64,000 nucleotides of DNA from positions 124,001 through 188,000 of the forward strand of contig BDIU01000058.1 of NCBI GenBank assembly GCA_002118135.1. The letters are read 5' to 3'. Numbering within the stretch: position 1 is the first letter of the stretch; every line of letters starts with the position of its first letter. The DNA is from Trebouxia sp. TZW2008 (lineage: Eukaryota > Chlorophyta > Trebouxiophyceae > Trebouxiales > Trebouxiaceae). Below, in pieces: positions 1-13,000 of this stretch. The notes below the pieces were generated by a model that did not search any database, was not told the origin of the DNA, and was given only the letters and a program-made list of their open reading frames with translations. The translations under genes were made by a program, and so were the position numbers.

Positions 1-54
1 TCTGGCTAAAGTGACAGCAATGCGGGCGTTGACTTCAGGCAAAGCAGTGCTCAC

Positions 55-1409
55 CTGTCCTACAGCAAGCAGAATGCCCAGCGTGCTGCGTTGCTGTGAG
101 TGCTTGCCCAGGAAGGATGGCTGTGTTATGAGCACAACTCCTGCCACACAGATGGGAATGGCCACATACACAGCCCTACATGACACACAGGCTTTTTGAC
201 TTGTTCTGTGAACGCCTCGTCACTTGAAAGATACTCTCAACACCTCTCCAACTTTTAGTCAAGTCAGTCTTGAGCTGGCAGTGTGACTGAAAGAAGACAT
301 GCAGCACTGCTGATGAACAGACATCAGGTGCCATTGTACCATGCAGCGACTTTTGGCCACCAACACCAGCATTTCTCTGATACTTGAGCATTGTCAGGGT
401 GAGGAAGCATGTTGCACGTTGCTCTTCCTGACAACAAGCAATCTACCAGACAAAGCATGCAGCCAGGTGAATTTAACATCATCAGGACAACTGGTGAATG
501 TAACACACTGCAAGACGTAATTTTGTTGAACTTACTTTGTGATGGCTCCTGAATCAATTTTGATGATGGAAATGTTCCCATTCAGATTGAGCAACATGTG
601 ATTTGATGCCAAAGACAGCATTTTTGCAAAACTCACTTTGGTGGTTGCTCGTTGATCACAATTGGTGATGAAAGCGCCACAACCAGGGGAGCTAAAAAGG
701 TGATGACCATGGCGTCATTCAAGGGCAGCATGGTGATTGCAAAGAAGTAACACCCAATGGCTCCAAACCCAAAGGTACCCCTGATTGCTAAAAGCCCCCG
801 CCTGCATGTAAACAAGACTCATCTCTTCAACCTTCGCATTCAATATAGATGGTTTAGGTTAGCATAGTTTGGAGACATTCAATTGCTCCAGTATATGTCT
901 AGCTGGCCCTGCTGAGCCTGTCCAGGTCACATTTTGATGAATGAAGGAATGAAATGAGAGAGGCTGGAGGCTTGCGCAGAACATACTCAACTTCCAATCA
1001 TGAGTGAGCTTCAGGCAGCATAGCTGTGTGCAGGTGTGAAGACATTGTTGCAGAACTCAGTGTTGTACCTGTTGCCGAATGGGTTGACCCGCTGTTTTGC
1101 ACAAGCTATCAAGGCAAATGTCATGATACTCAAGCTACGAGCTAGCAGATTCTGCCACACTGGGAAGCCATGTTGCTTGAGCCTCTTGGCGCATATCAGC
1201 ATGGTCGCCAAAAATACAGAGCTGAGGGCATAAAGCGCCAAGCCCAAGATTGCCCTGTCTGAGTGATATATGCCTGTCTTCCTTGCTTGAGTAGCTGTGG
1301 CATCATCCGTTGCAGGATCAGAGACTTCGCGAGCCTCTGCCTGAATGTGCTGTGCCTCTGTGTCGCCATTCGCCTGCCCGTGATCCTGCAGGCGCGACCG
1401 TCTACTCAC
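55..1409 (-). CDS. EamA/DMT-family membrane transporter, 3' end beyond window
   Basis: Exons on the minus strand: 1409-1069, 801-637, 175-55; phases join (341+165+121 nt) and exon 3 ends at a donor, so the C-terminal part lies left of the window. The start is the first ATG of the open frame. The joined protein has a polar N-terminal tail of about 50 residues, then alternating hydrophobic segments. Family signatures seen are the run NRRGLLAIRGTFGFGA across the exon 1/2 join, PLNDAMVITFLAPL, and VAIPICVAGVVLITQPSFLG in exon 3. These match the first EamA repeat and the start of the second in plant-type solute transporters (SLC35G-like). Substrate cannot be told. A decayed copy of the exon 2 end with its donor seems to lie in intron 2 near 540-575. 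The gene is divergent from PURU with about 400 bp between start codons. Confidence 0.85.
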
Positions 1410-1817
1410 TCTGGCAACGACTTGAGCGTAGAGAAGAGCCAGCTATGTTGGCAACAATCCCACCTGTGAAAGCAGGGGCGTACGTTCCATCAGATCCGAA
1501 GCGGCGTTTGACGCCCGAAATCGCCTCTGATGTAGCCGGACCGAGCGGCTTAAAAGGTATCAACCTCAAAGCTTGCAGCCCTTCGCTTTCGAGGCAACGT
1601 CACTTGCTTGGACAGACGCAAGCAGTCTAACTGCACGGTTGGACGCAATTGCGCGATTGCTTAGAGGGCTTGTCGTCGCAGTGCAGCGCGTGGTAACTTT
1701 GTTTCGCAGCTACCAGCCAAGCGCGTTGAAGGATTACGTTACTTTAGTAACCCACATGGACTGCACGTGCGCTATCGCACGTGCCGCCGCTTGCGCTTTG
1801 GGGGGAGGTAACTTCCT
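1410..1817. promoter_or_regulatory. Intergenic region between divergent transporter and PURU
   Basis: This stretch separates the two divergent start codons, so it should hold both promoters and 5' UTRs. I see no clear TATA box or coding exon. It is more GC-rich and CpG-rich than the introns around it, as the other gene starts in the window also are. Confidence 0.4.
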
Positions 1818-4800
1818 GTGCATGATCAAGCGCACATAGTTTGCCGAGAGCGTGGGCAGAAGGTTCGCGCGCCATCTGCTGGTCGCATCCAGCGTTTGGC
1901 GCAAGACCTTGCGGCGCCCTGCCTGTCTGGTCGGTTTGTGCTCCTGCGTGGGTGTGCCGCCTACACAATACGCAGATTGCGTATTGTCTGCGTGCTGCTG
2001 ACTGAAGCTCGTGACGGACGATTATGGCCGCTGCCTGGTCTTGCGGTACAGTTTCGCCGTTTCCTTTCAGCAGGTCACGCGGCAGCGAGCTCTGCACCGT
2101 CGGTGCATGCATAGCTAGACCTCGGACACGGCTATTTCCTCAGGTCAGCGGCAGCAACACGCAGAGGGCAATTCCAATACCATGATGATGTGCAGCGAGA
2201 CACTTTGCGTGACACCTTGCAGGCACAGGCGCACAATTCTGCACATGCTGTGCAAGTTTTGGACCCGCCCCTTGTGTCAGTCCCACTGCAAACAGGTCAG
2301 CATTTCCGCTCACTACATGGTGCATGACAATTTCACAGAACTGCTGAAAGAACAAGACCTCAGTTTTGTTGCATGTCATGTTTATGACATGCAACAGGCC
2401 ACAGGTCTTTCTGAACAGAACACCACTATTGCATCACCCCAAGCCGCTCTTGCACAAGAGCCCATTAAAACAGAATTGCTGAAACGGCTTTTTGCTGCCG
2501 ATCGCATGCCATGACTTGCCACAGACCCTTTTTGACCAAAGCATCAGAATTACATGGCCCAACCAGCTTTTGCATGAAAGCACACTGTTCAAGGCGGAAC
2601 TGATGCTGATATTGCATGCCGTGATGTGCCCCAGGTCCTGAACAGAGTGTCACTGTTACCTCACCCAAGCCACAGCTAGCGAGCCTGCTCATACAGTGTC
2701 CAGACCAGAAGGGTGTTGTTGCTGCCTTGGCGCAACTGCTGTATGGCTTTGGCTGTAACATACTGGAGTCTGACCAGTACACAGACCAAACAACCGGCAC
2801 ATATTTCCAGAGGTGAGATTGCTCTTGCTTGCACTTCCTTCAATGGATAGCCTTGTGGGAAAGCAAGATGTCTTGACACCCTGACAGCCATGTTTGGCGC
2901 CTGGATTGCCAAGTGCATCAAGCATCTCTCGCAGGGGCCCTAGAGACAGTCAACCTGTCATCAGCATCTCAGCAATGCCCTTCAGCATGCTTTCCATTTG
3001 CACCTCAAAATGCAGTCTCGGCTGGAATTGCAAGCTGAATTGCTTATGATCATACTATCATTATCTGAGCCATACATGCCTGCAAGCTTGTAGCTTTTTG
3101 AGCATGCTACTGCAGCACCAGCAGCAGCCGCAGATTCAATTTGTTGTCATCATTCCAGATACTACAAGTGTTTTCTTCATGTGTTGCATTTCACCTTGTG
3201 TTTCCTGTGCAGAATACGCTTTGATTACAGTGAATGCCTGGTAGGCCCCAGCAACACACAAGTCCTAGAACACGGCATTGCTGAGCTAGCAAAGCGGTAT
3301 GAGATGGAATGGCGAATCTTCTATGACAGAAAAGTGAAACGCGTGGCCATCTTAGTCAGCAAGCTGGATCACTGCCTGTATGATCTGCTGATCCGCTTCA
3401 AGTCAGGCGAGCTGAGCTGTCAGATCCCTGTCATCATTAGTAATCACCCCAATGTGGCGGGAATTGCTGCACAATTTGGAGTCGATTTCAGGTGTGCACA
3501 TTTTATGCATCACACCTTGCCGCCTGATTCCTCAGTCATCAGCGCATAACAGTGCATTGCAGTCCTGCAAATGGTGCAAACAAATGATGGGCTGCATTAC
3601 TTAGTTCCTGCTCTGCACCAGATCTGACCTAATTGTGCTGAACCACATGCTTCTAGTATGCAAGGCGCAGCAGGAGTCTGGTATTGCATTGTCCACTCAC
3701 TCCAAATGCACTATCTTGCACTCTCACTGCTCTATCACTTAAGTCATTGCATGGTGCAGGCATCCACCGCTGCCAAAGTCAGAAACACAGAGCAAGACCA
3801 GTTATGAGAGCGTCGTTGCATTATTCACCACGCTCGTCATATCAGTGATCCCTTACCCACCCATACCTTATTGTACGATGCAGGCATCTGCCACTGCCAA
3901 GTCCAGAGGGCAACAAATGCTAGCAGGCCGTCATTGCCTTGATACCCACCATCACAGTACGACTGATCTACTTGATTTGTACCATGCAGGCATCTTCCGC
4001 TGCCTCATACAGACACAGAGAGCAAAGCAAGACAGGAGCCCGTCATTGCTTTACTACCCCCCCTGATTGCAGTCAACTCACATTCAACGCGTGTCACAGG
4101 CATCTGCCACTGCCAAGTACAGGTACAGAGAGTAAGGCAAGCAGGAGGCCGCCATTGCACCTTTCCCCACCCTTAGTGATCCATCATCCACCCTGATTGC
4201 AGTGTCATCCACCCTCGCTGCATGCTGCAGGCATCCACTGCTGCCAAATACGGATGCACAGTACAACACACAATAGGAGGCCGCCATTGCGCTGTTTGCC
4301 ATGCTCGACGCACTGTTGATCATCTTCTTTCTGCAATGCAGGCATCTACCGCTGCCGAGTACAGATACAGAGAGCAAAGCAAAACAGGAGGCCGCCATTG
4401 AGCAGCTCATGCAGGAGATGAAAATTGACATGCTTGTCCTGGCCAGGTAAGCTATCAGATTTTGTCTGTGTAGCACCTGCTGCTGTACTAAGAAAACCGC
4501 CCTTGCATCAAGCTGTCATTACTTACAGGTAACACTGCAGTCAGAACGCAATGCTTGTTTCTCACTTCTCTGGCCCTCTCACCGAGAATGTGCTTTTAGT
4601 GGCTGTCCTTATACAGATGAATTACTGTACCAGTCAACAGCTTTCTGTATGTGCTGCATCTGCTTATCGCTGCCTATGCTTGCATACACATGATGGCCTA
4701 CTTTTGCTTCATTTGCTCTGAGCGGTATTGATTTCGCGTTTTGACCTTTGACCTCTTCATGTAGTGATGTAGTATGGCTAGTGTCAACACATCATGCATA

Positions 4801-6094
4801 GCCGTGCACATGCACTTGCATGCCCTTGCACAGTAATACTTTATATACTGTAATACTATAAAATACTGTAATACTATGTATGTGAGCCTTGCTGCTGAAC
4901 TCATCACGTCCCATACGGCTTCTTCTTTTCCTGTTTCCTTCTTCTGCTTAGGACTTACTTGCCATGCCCTGACTGATCAGCTTGTAAATTTCCTGTTGAC
5001 TGTGCAACTGTCAAGGGTATATTGATGGCCCAAAGGCCTCTGGTTCATGGCAGACTAGACTACGGATGAACAAAGCCTACTCGCTTGTGCTAGGCAACAA
5101 ACCACGACTGCAAGTTTGGCCCAAGATCTGTGTAGACCAATGCATGCAAATGTCAAGTTGCTGCCTGTAATGCGCAGGTACATGCAAATCTTCAGCCAGA
5201 GTTTTTGTGTAAGGCATGCAGAGCACACCATCAACATCCACCACAGCTTCCTGCCCGCCTTTGAGGGCGCTAAGCCATACCACAAGGCGCACAAAAGAGG
5301 CGTCAAGATCATTGGGGTAAGTGTTGAGCATGCAGTCATGACTCACAACAGCTGTATCAGGTTTTGCTTACATGACCAAACATCAAAAGTTGTGACTGGT
5401 CGTTGCAGATGTAATGGCTGACCCTATTGACCTGATTTTGGTCAGGAGGGTCAGCCATTACGTCTGCAACATCAGACATGAGACATTTGGTGTGCAGCTG
5501 TTGGCATGGCCACTTTTCTCCCATGCATCATCTATGGCTTGCCAGCATGCTTAGCTAGAGGCACTCCAAGTTTGTTCCCTCATGCTGATTTTCACATTAC
5601 TGCTTGCAATTCCCTTATGCTGACTTGCACATTACTGCTTGCAATTCCCTCATGTTGACTTTCACATCAACACTTGCAATTCCCTCATGCTGGTTTTTGC
5701 ATTACTGCTTGCAATTCCCTCATGCTATGTTCCACATTACTGCTTGGGATTCCCCATGCTGACCTTCAAATGACTGCTTGCAATGCCCTCATGCTGACCT
5801 TCAAATGACTGCTTGCAATTCCTCATGCTGATATTTACGTTACTGCTTGGAGTTCCTTTATGCTGACTTTCACATGACTGCTTGCAGGCAACTGCTCACT
5901 TTGCTACAGCAGAGCTAGATGCAGGACCCATCATTGAGCAGGATGTGTCACGCATTACTCATAGGGACTCAGTGAAGGACATGCTGAGAAAAGGGCGTGA
6001 TCTAGAGAGACTTGTCTTGGCGCGAGCTGTGAGATGGGTTCTTGAAGACAGAGTGCTTGTGCATGGCAACAAGACAGTAGTCTTCAATGACTAG
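1818..6094 (+). CDS. PURU: Formyltetrahydrofolate deformylase
   Basis: Hydrolyses 10-formyl-THF to formate and THF; plant homologues act in mitochondria, balancing one-carbon pools. Exons: 1818-2073 (tentative), 2635-2812, 3213-3491, 4342-4446, 5178-5316, 5888-6094; total 1164 nt, 387 aa. Exon 1 is chosen because it ends in a CAG/GT donor with the right phase and gives an Arg-rich, acid-poor tail ending near QFRRFLSA, like a mitochondrial presequence; the start codon could differ. The ACT domain ([17 protein letters not shown]) is followed by the formyltransferase-type catalytic domain: VIISNHPN (catalytic Asn), [11 protein letters not shown] (His) and [10 protein letters not shown] (Asp) are all present, as is the YMQIF segment. 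No key residue is missing. Introns 1, 3 and 5 are filled with repeats derived from splice junctions. The stop is TAG. Confidence 0.93.
2395..2634 (+). repeat. Decayed copies of PURU exon 2 acceptor side
   Basis: Two diverged blocks, about 2395-2475 and 2515-2590, resemble the acceptor and first 60 bases of exon 2 (2630-2695). Each begins with a gccacag-type acceptor followed by a gtcctgaacagagtgtcac-like stretch. Both are broken as coding sequence. They lie directly upstream of the intact exon. Confidence 0.65.
3757..4300 (+). repeat. Five decayed copies of PURU exon 4 5' half
   Basis: Blocks at about 3757-3830, 3880-3950, 3984-4050, 4095-4170 and 4225-4300 each start with an acceptor-like gcag, then gcatctNccgctgcc, and end near the gaggccgccattg position of exon 4 (4342-4446). 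None carries the second half of the exon or its donor. Frame breaks differ between copies. The intact exon is the last and only complete unit. Confidence 0.85.
5402..5470. repeat. Foldback inverted repeat in PURU intron 5
   Basis: Arms of 24 bases at 5402-5425 and 5447-5470 pair with one mismatch (gttgcagatgtaatggctg against its complement). The short spacer can pair further (tgacc with ggtca). The whole forms an almost continuous hairpin. Confidence 0.85.
5575..5887 (+). repeat. 35-bp minisatellite ending in the exon 6 acceptor
   Basis: About nine head-to-tail units of roughly 35 bases follow the pattern ttccctcatgctgactttc, acattactg, cttgcaa. The last unit ends cttgcag and is the real 3' splice site of intron 5. 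Earlier units carry cttgcaa or cttggga, so the acceptor AG is absent from them. Confidence 0.85.
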
Positions 6095-7002
6095 GGTCTG
6101 CGGCAAGATAGTGCTGACTCAGATTCGCCTACTTTCTCAGGGCTGGCCCCTGGGTAGACCCCCCATAAATCGACTTTCTGCCAGGCGCTGCCCTAAAGCA
6201 GCACTCCTGGGCTGCCTCTGTAGACAGGGGCTTGCGCTATGACGCCTGAGCATAGACTTTCTATGCTAGACTGACTGTCACCTGGTGGAGAGTCTAGCCA
6301 AGCAAGGCATGCGGCCAAAGTGTGCAACGCAAAACACGCAGCCCTACCTTTATATAGACTATGCGCAAACTTTAAGATGACTCATCATATCATAGATGTT
6401 GACAACTGCATAGAAGTGTCTGTCCAATTACAGCACACAAGCGTATTGAGCACTTGACAACATTATGAGCCAAACTTTCTCCCGGCAAAGTCGTCAAGAT
6501 TTTTTATGTCGTCGATACTACCTGCTGCAATTCAATGATGTTATGAAACGTCAAACACACCCCATGCATGCCATCATCGGTTTCGATCACAGTCGAAGAG
6601 TGATCATTGCTAGAAAATGTGCAAGCATTTCAGTTCGTGAACTGATTGATATATCACAGAACACAATGCCTAGGCACCAACCAGATTGTCAGCAAGACCT
6701 GCAACTCCAATGACAACGTCTGAACACAAATGGCACTTCAAAATCAGCAACAGTGTAATCATGGCATAGCAGGCCATCTGATAGACAAGCTATGCAATCA
6801 AGCACGCACCTCTGTTGCATTTGCAGTAACAATGCATGTACAGTGTAAACGCCATGGCCACAAATTCCAGGCACTGCACTCAGTCACTGTGACAACAACA
6901 GGCTACAATTCTTCATTCATTAAACCAAGATCAGTGCCTCCTGCACAGACTTGCTCAGTTGCTCCTCAGTCAGTATGTCCTGTTTAGATGTCAAAAACGC
7001 GT
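6095..7002. other. Convergent 3' intergenic region
   Basis: This lies between the stop codons of PURU and the HMMR-like gene, so it holds both 3' UTRs. Short open frames occur but show no domain, no codon pattern and no convincing splice sites. I see no RNA gene. Confidence 0.5.
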
Positions 7003-7081
7003 TTAGTGGCTGCTAGCGCTGCGTGCTGACACCACACTGCGACCAGACTCTGAGCCAGCTCTATTGGGAGTAGATACAGCA
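7003..7081 (-). repeat. Duplicated 3' end of the HMMR-like terminal exon
   Basis: On the minus strand this repeats the last 17 or so codons of the terminal exon (AGSESGRSVVSARSASSH) almost exactly and ends in TAA instead of TGA. It lies just past the true stop at 7091-7093, so it is probably in the 3' UTR. Confidence 0.85.
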
Positions 7082-7090
7082 ACAAAGGGA

Positions 7091-10000
7091 TCAGTGGCTG
7101 CTAGCACTGCGTGCTGACACCACACTGCGACCAGACTCTGAGCCAGCTTTACTACTGCTAGATGCAGCAGAAGAGTTGTCTGGCCTTCTACCAGCTGCAG
7201 TGCTGCTGTGATCCCTTGGGTGCTGCTTTGTGGCTGTGGGGGGTAGGGGGGTGCTGCTGGGGGGCCGCCCACTGCCATTGGCCTGCACAATGACAACAAT
7301 CAAGATGACTGTCATGACAATGATGCTGATAGTAAATTGTGGTCCATTTGGTGCTTTTTTGAGGCTGTTGGGTTTAAGGGGGTGCTGCTGGGGGGCCTCT
7401 TATTGCCATTGGCCGGGACAACAACAACAATAGCAGTCACAATGCTGCTGCCGCTGCTGCTGCTGCTGATAGTGATGGCAACAGTAACAGTACTAGTCTT
7501 GCAAATGGCAACAGCAGTGAGTCACAGAAGTAGACAAATTGCATTGAAGCCTGGAAAACATGCGTATGGCAGGCTTGCTTGCACCCATGGGTGTTTTCAC
7601 AACATGCACGTCAGAGCATCAACCGTCCTTGTTGTGACGCCCAGAACAAGCCGGCCTGGCGGGACAGGACTTCAGCCACACACACCTAGCACATGCGCTG
7701 GAATGTGTAACCATTCATCATCATCATCATCATTATTACTATTATTATTATTATTGTTGTTGTTGTTATTATTATTGTTGTTGTTATTATTATCATCATC
7801 ATCATCATCATCATTATTGTTATTATTATTGTTTTTATTGTTATGTCAGAGCCAATGCCTAGTCCTCGACCTCATATGGTTGAGTTGGGGTTGCTGTGCT
7901 TTGACACTTGCAGAGCTGCCATGAAACGCATTGCAAGGCTGATGCCCTCAAGGTTGAGTCAGAATTCAGGTAGCACTGACGTGACAAGCATGTGATGTCT
8001 CTGCAGGGACTAGGCCACAGTCAAAGTAGCCATACCTTGACAAGATTAGAGATGCGTCCCTTCCGGCTAGGATTGCACACATGCTGCACATGGGCCTACA
8101 TGCATTGCAACATGCCCAAATTAGATCAGCAGGTCAAGTGACTGTACCTTGACAAGGGTGGAGATGAGTCACTTCCAGCTGGAACTGCACACATGCACTC
8201 AGGTGCACTGACTTCCCATGACAAGAAAAGTTTCAGCAAGCCTCATCTCGAGATCCACCTCAACATGCACACATCTGACCTATGGCAACTCCAAGGTTTT
8301 GAGGGCTGCACCTTTACAAGGGTGGAGATGCGTCCCTTGCGGCTGGGACTGCATACATGCTGCACATGCGCCCAGATTCGAGACTCCAAACTCTCCAGGT
8401 CCACTGCGCTGCCACCAGCAAAGCGAGCTGCATCAGGGGCGGGCGTCGTCATGCCACTCTCACTACCTGCAGAGCAAGTCAACTCAGATCCTTCTCATGC
8501 TGTGACTTGAGTGTTTTACATGTCTCTGCCAGCGCATGTAGCTGAGTCCACAGCACTGCACCTAGCAAAGCGGGCTGCATCAGGCGCAGGCGTCATCATG
8601 CTACTCGCAACCCCTGCAAGGCAAATTGGTTGATGTGGTCACTTAAATGCATTGCATGTTTCCAGTACAGGACTCCAGCCCCTCCAGTTTTGATACACTG
8701 CCCCCAGCAAAGTGGGCTGCATCAGGAGCAGGCATCATCATGCCACTCTCACTTGTGAAACATTTTGTCAACATGTCACCAGCCAGTTGGTGAGTGTGCT
8801 GCATGTCTAGCACTGTGTGCCTCAAGAGCGGCGTCATCATGCGATCCTCACCACCTGCAAGGCAAGCCAGCCAGTATTTTCTTGGAACGGTCAGTCAAGC
8901 AGCTTGCTCGGCTCACTGTACTGCCCCCAGCAAAGCGAGCTGCGTGTGGAGCTGCTGTCATCATGCCACTCTCACCACCTGTGAAGCATTTCAGTCAATA
9001 TGTCACTAGCCAGTTAGTAAAAGTGCTGCATGTCTGGCACTGTGTGCCTCAAGAGCAGGCGTCATCACTCCATCCTCGTCACCTGCAAGGCAAGCCAGCT
9101 GTTTCTTTCTTGGAACAGTCAGTCAGGCAAGATGCTCGGCTCACTGTATACTGCCCCCAGCAAAGCGAGCTGCGTGTGGAGCTGCTGTCACCATACCGCC
9201 CACATCACCTGTAGGGCGAGTCAACCAACTCCTTCTGCTATACTTCTTCTGTCTTGTAGTACAAGTTCTCCAGTGTCTGTGGCTGAGCTCATTGCACTGC
9301 CCCCAGCAAAGCGAGCTGCATCTGGAGCTGATGTCATCACACCAATTTTATCACCTCTACAGCAAAGCCGCTGATGTGCACGAGCTATAGTCAGTCAAGC
9401 GTGTTGCATATGCGCCCAAACGCGGAATCCCAGTCCTTCTAGGTCCTCTGTACTGCCCTTAGCAAAGCGAGCTGCATCTAGATCTGTTGTCATCATACTG
9501 ATTTTTGATTATTTGCACCTGCAGAATAAGTCCTCCAACACCTATCAGGGCTGAGTTGTTTTGTGGCATGGGTATCTGTGGCTGATTGATAGTGGATCGC
9601 AAGCATGCACCAAGTACTGGACCCGGGGCAACTTGCCCAATGCAGCGCACCTGTAATGCTGGAATGCTTGGGCTGCTCTTCTGCACAAGCAAGGTCATTG
9701 TTATGGCTGATGACGCAGCCCAGATGCAGTCTTTGTAGGGTGATGCATGAATTTGAGTTAGTAGCACAACATACCTTGCGCAGATGTCACAGCTGGGGCT
9801 GCACTCAACGGCCCTCTGCTTCCCTTATTGCCCTGCCCTACGGCTGGTGTGGCCATGTTCTCTTTGCCAGGGGGGTGGGCTTGGGATGGTGTTGGGGCTT
9901 GGGAGGGGTTGGCCTGCTGTAACAGCACATGGAGGTTCTGTGCAGTCTGATGGGTGGCACTTTCTATGGCGGCCTCCATTTCCTCCTGTGACCAAAATAT

Positions 10001-13000
10001 AGAGTGAGACTCTGCTACCAGCAACATCAATTATTGTCACATGGTCAGAAGTTCTCGTAAATGGAGCCCATGTCACCTTGGACTGCCAAGCTTGACCCTC
10101 GTGAAGAGCCTGCTTGCCTCTACCCGCCAGCATCAGGTTGCGTTCACTAATGGGCGTCGCACACAGGAAGTGCTTCCTGACATACAGTGACTCCCTGTCT
10201 CAGCTTTGACTACCAAGCTTGGCCACTTACATACACAACAGTGATGCAGCTGAGATCCCGACATTGTCCCTAAGTGGAGTCACATGCAGCTGACATTGCC
10301 ATTTTGACCTTGAATTGCCAGGTTTGACCTTCTTGCAGTGCTTACTTTCCTCTGCCTGCCAGCATCAGGCTACGTCTACTAACAGGGGTGACACACAGGA
10401 GATGCTTCCTGACACTGGTCATTGCTTAGCTGCCATTCTCCCAGGTCCAAACTATGACCCATCCGCTGATAAGTGTCGACTTGCTTCCTTGGTTGTCTCA
10501 CCTTGGATTGCCAGGCTTGACCTTCTTGCATTGCTTGCTTGCCTCTGCCTGCCAGCATCAAGCTCTGTCTACTAAGGGGGTCGACATACAGTCAGCTCTG
10601 CCATACTCGGGAGACTACAAACACAGCAGACACAACCAATAGCAATGAGAGAGGGTACCTTGGATTGCCAGGCTTGGCCTTCTTGCAAAGCTTGCTTTCC
10701 TCTGCCTGCCAGCATCAGGCTGCGTCTACTGATAGGGGTGACATACAGGTGGTGCTTCCTGAGGCTAGCAGGCTGCAGGGGATTCTTCTCCAAGGGGCTG
10801 CGCTGGGAACTGCTCTGGGCGGTTGCTGGCAGCCCTTTGCCAGGCACAGGGAACTGGCTACGCACTGCAAGGTACCTGTATAAATTACTTCACCCTCAGC
10901 ACATAAGTGTTCCCATTGTCTCAAATGCTGACACAAGCAAAAATGTTCACACAGCAGCAGCATGCACTGGTATGGCACTGTTGTGCTGCTGAACGCATGA
11001 TAGGCTATGCAGTGCATCTGGCACACTACTTGAGGTTATAGCGCATGAGTAGGAGCAGCATGCGCAAAAGCATGACAATGTTGTGATGCTGCAAGCACAA
11101 CAGGCTGTGGTGTTGTATACACACCTGACGCATTGCTCAAGGTGAAAGCGCTCACGCAGGAGCAACATGCACTCGTGCCGCATCTCCTCCAGCTCCTGCT
11201 TCAATCTCAAATGGTACTGGATCTTCTGCCTGGGATTGTTGTGACCCATGCCTGCTGTGCCAAACACCTCCTGCAGTCGTCACACCAATTCACAACAGTG
11301 CTCATGAGACCTCGCAAGCGACAGAGCACCATGGTACCTGGAGGTCACCTGCCAATCTCAACCAGTCTTACAGCCAGCCGTGCGTCTGAGGCACTCCACC
11401 TCAGTCACAGCTGCTAAAACAGCACACGTGCAGGGACAAATTGAGCCTTTACAAAGGCTCTGGAGTGAGAATTAGGATGTCATCATCAACAGGTGGTTCA
11501 CCTCAAGATCAATATCCATCTAGGCAAGTCTAGCTGCCAGCAGCGCGCCGTCCTGTCCGAGGCAGTCCACCTCAGTCGCCTCAACCGCGGCTGCTGAGAC
11601 ATTCATGCACGGGGTGTCAGTTTGCCTGGGCAAAGAGACACTGCTGGGACGGGCAATGGGCATCACCTGGAGGTCAATGTCCATGTGGGCCAGTCTCGCA
11701 GCCAGCAGAGCGTGTTCCTGTCCTAGGCAATGCCACTCAGTCCTTTCTTGCTTCCGACCGAGCAAATGGCACACAGATTAGGGTGACCAAATCCCATGAA
11801 TTGAGAAAGAGATCCTACTTGGAGGTTGATATCCATCTGGGCCAGACTTGCAGCCAACAAGGCGTTATCCTGTCCGAGGCACTCCACCTCAGTCACCTCA
11901 ACCAGTGCTGCTGAGACAATCATGCATAGACAGGCAATTTGCCGAGATATGAAAACACTGCTGGGACTGGCAAAGTGACTGGCAAAGTGCATTACCCGGA
12001 GGTCAATGCCCATTTGCGCCAGTCTGGCAGCCAGCAGAGCATATTCCTGTCCTAGGCAATGCCACTCAGTCCTTTCTTGCTTTTGACTCAGCAAACGGCA
12101 CACAGATTAGGGTGACCAAAATCCATGCATTGAGAAAGGGATCCTGCCTGGAGGTCGATATCCATCTGGGCCAGTCTTGCAGCCAGTAGTGCATTTTCCT
12201 GTCCCAGGCGCTCCACCTCTTTCTTTACTGCTTGCAGGCTGACCAGACAGCACACAAACAACAGATCTGCAGAGGGTCCGTTATGACACCTAACGGCGAA
12301 GACTTTGCTCTCTTCTTTTTTCATTTTTTCTTGGTTTTCCCTGTTTCCCAATATGCAAAATCAATACCGCTGAGAGCAAATGAAGCAAAAGTAGGCCATC
12401 ATGTGTATGCAAGCATAGTCAGCGATAAGCAGATGCAGCACATACTAAACTCTAACTAAACTAAATCGTCAAGGCAACGGCGCTTACCTGAAGATCAATG
12501 TCCATTTGAGCCAGTCTGGCGGCCAACAAGGCATTGTCCTGTCCTAGGCGCTCCACCTCAGTCACAGCAGCTTGACTGGCTTCTGCTGCTGCGCGGGCAC
12601 TGGCAGCTTCAGCTTGCATTGCATCTACCTCCAACTGCATTGTCTCAACCTGCAAGGCAATTCAGTTCTACTGCCAGTGTCTTTGTTATGGTTGTCACCA
12701 TTACGCGGATGGCTTGACTGGCTTGAGCTGCTGCTCAAGCACTGGTGGCTTCCGCTTGCAGTGCATCCACCTCCAACTGCATTGTCTCAACCTGCCAGCA
12801 ATTGGTAGGTCTGGTCAATATGACATCATGAGCGTCATCCCTACTAGTACTCTGGCAATCATTGCTATAGTCACTGTCATCTTAATCATTATGACTGGTC
12901 ACAGCTTGACTGGCCCCGGCTGCTGCGCATCCGCTGGCGGCTTCAGCTTGCATTGCATCTACCTCCAACGGCATTGTCTCAACCTGCAAGGTAAAACAGT

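Noticed and set aside
5575..5887. CRISPR-like array (regular 35-base repeats)
   Set aside because: Units are head to tail without unique spacers, diverged, and lie in a eukaryotic intron ending at a splice acceptor.
7337..7924. Leucine-run membrane peptide
   Set aside because: The Leu and Ser runs are translation of the CAT/ATT/GTT microsatellite in an intron on the opposite strand of the HMMR-like gene.
12160..12240. A further exon of the HMMR-like gene (copy of exon 16 second half)
   Set aside because: It lacks a phase-matching acceptor and its donor position reads gcagga; exon 16 joins exon 17 directly in phase and matches the HMMR C-terminal layout.
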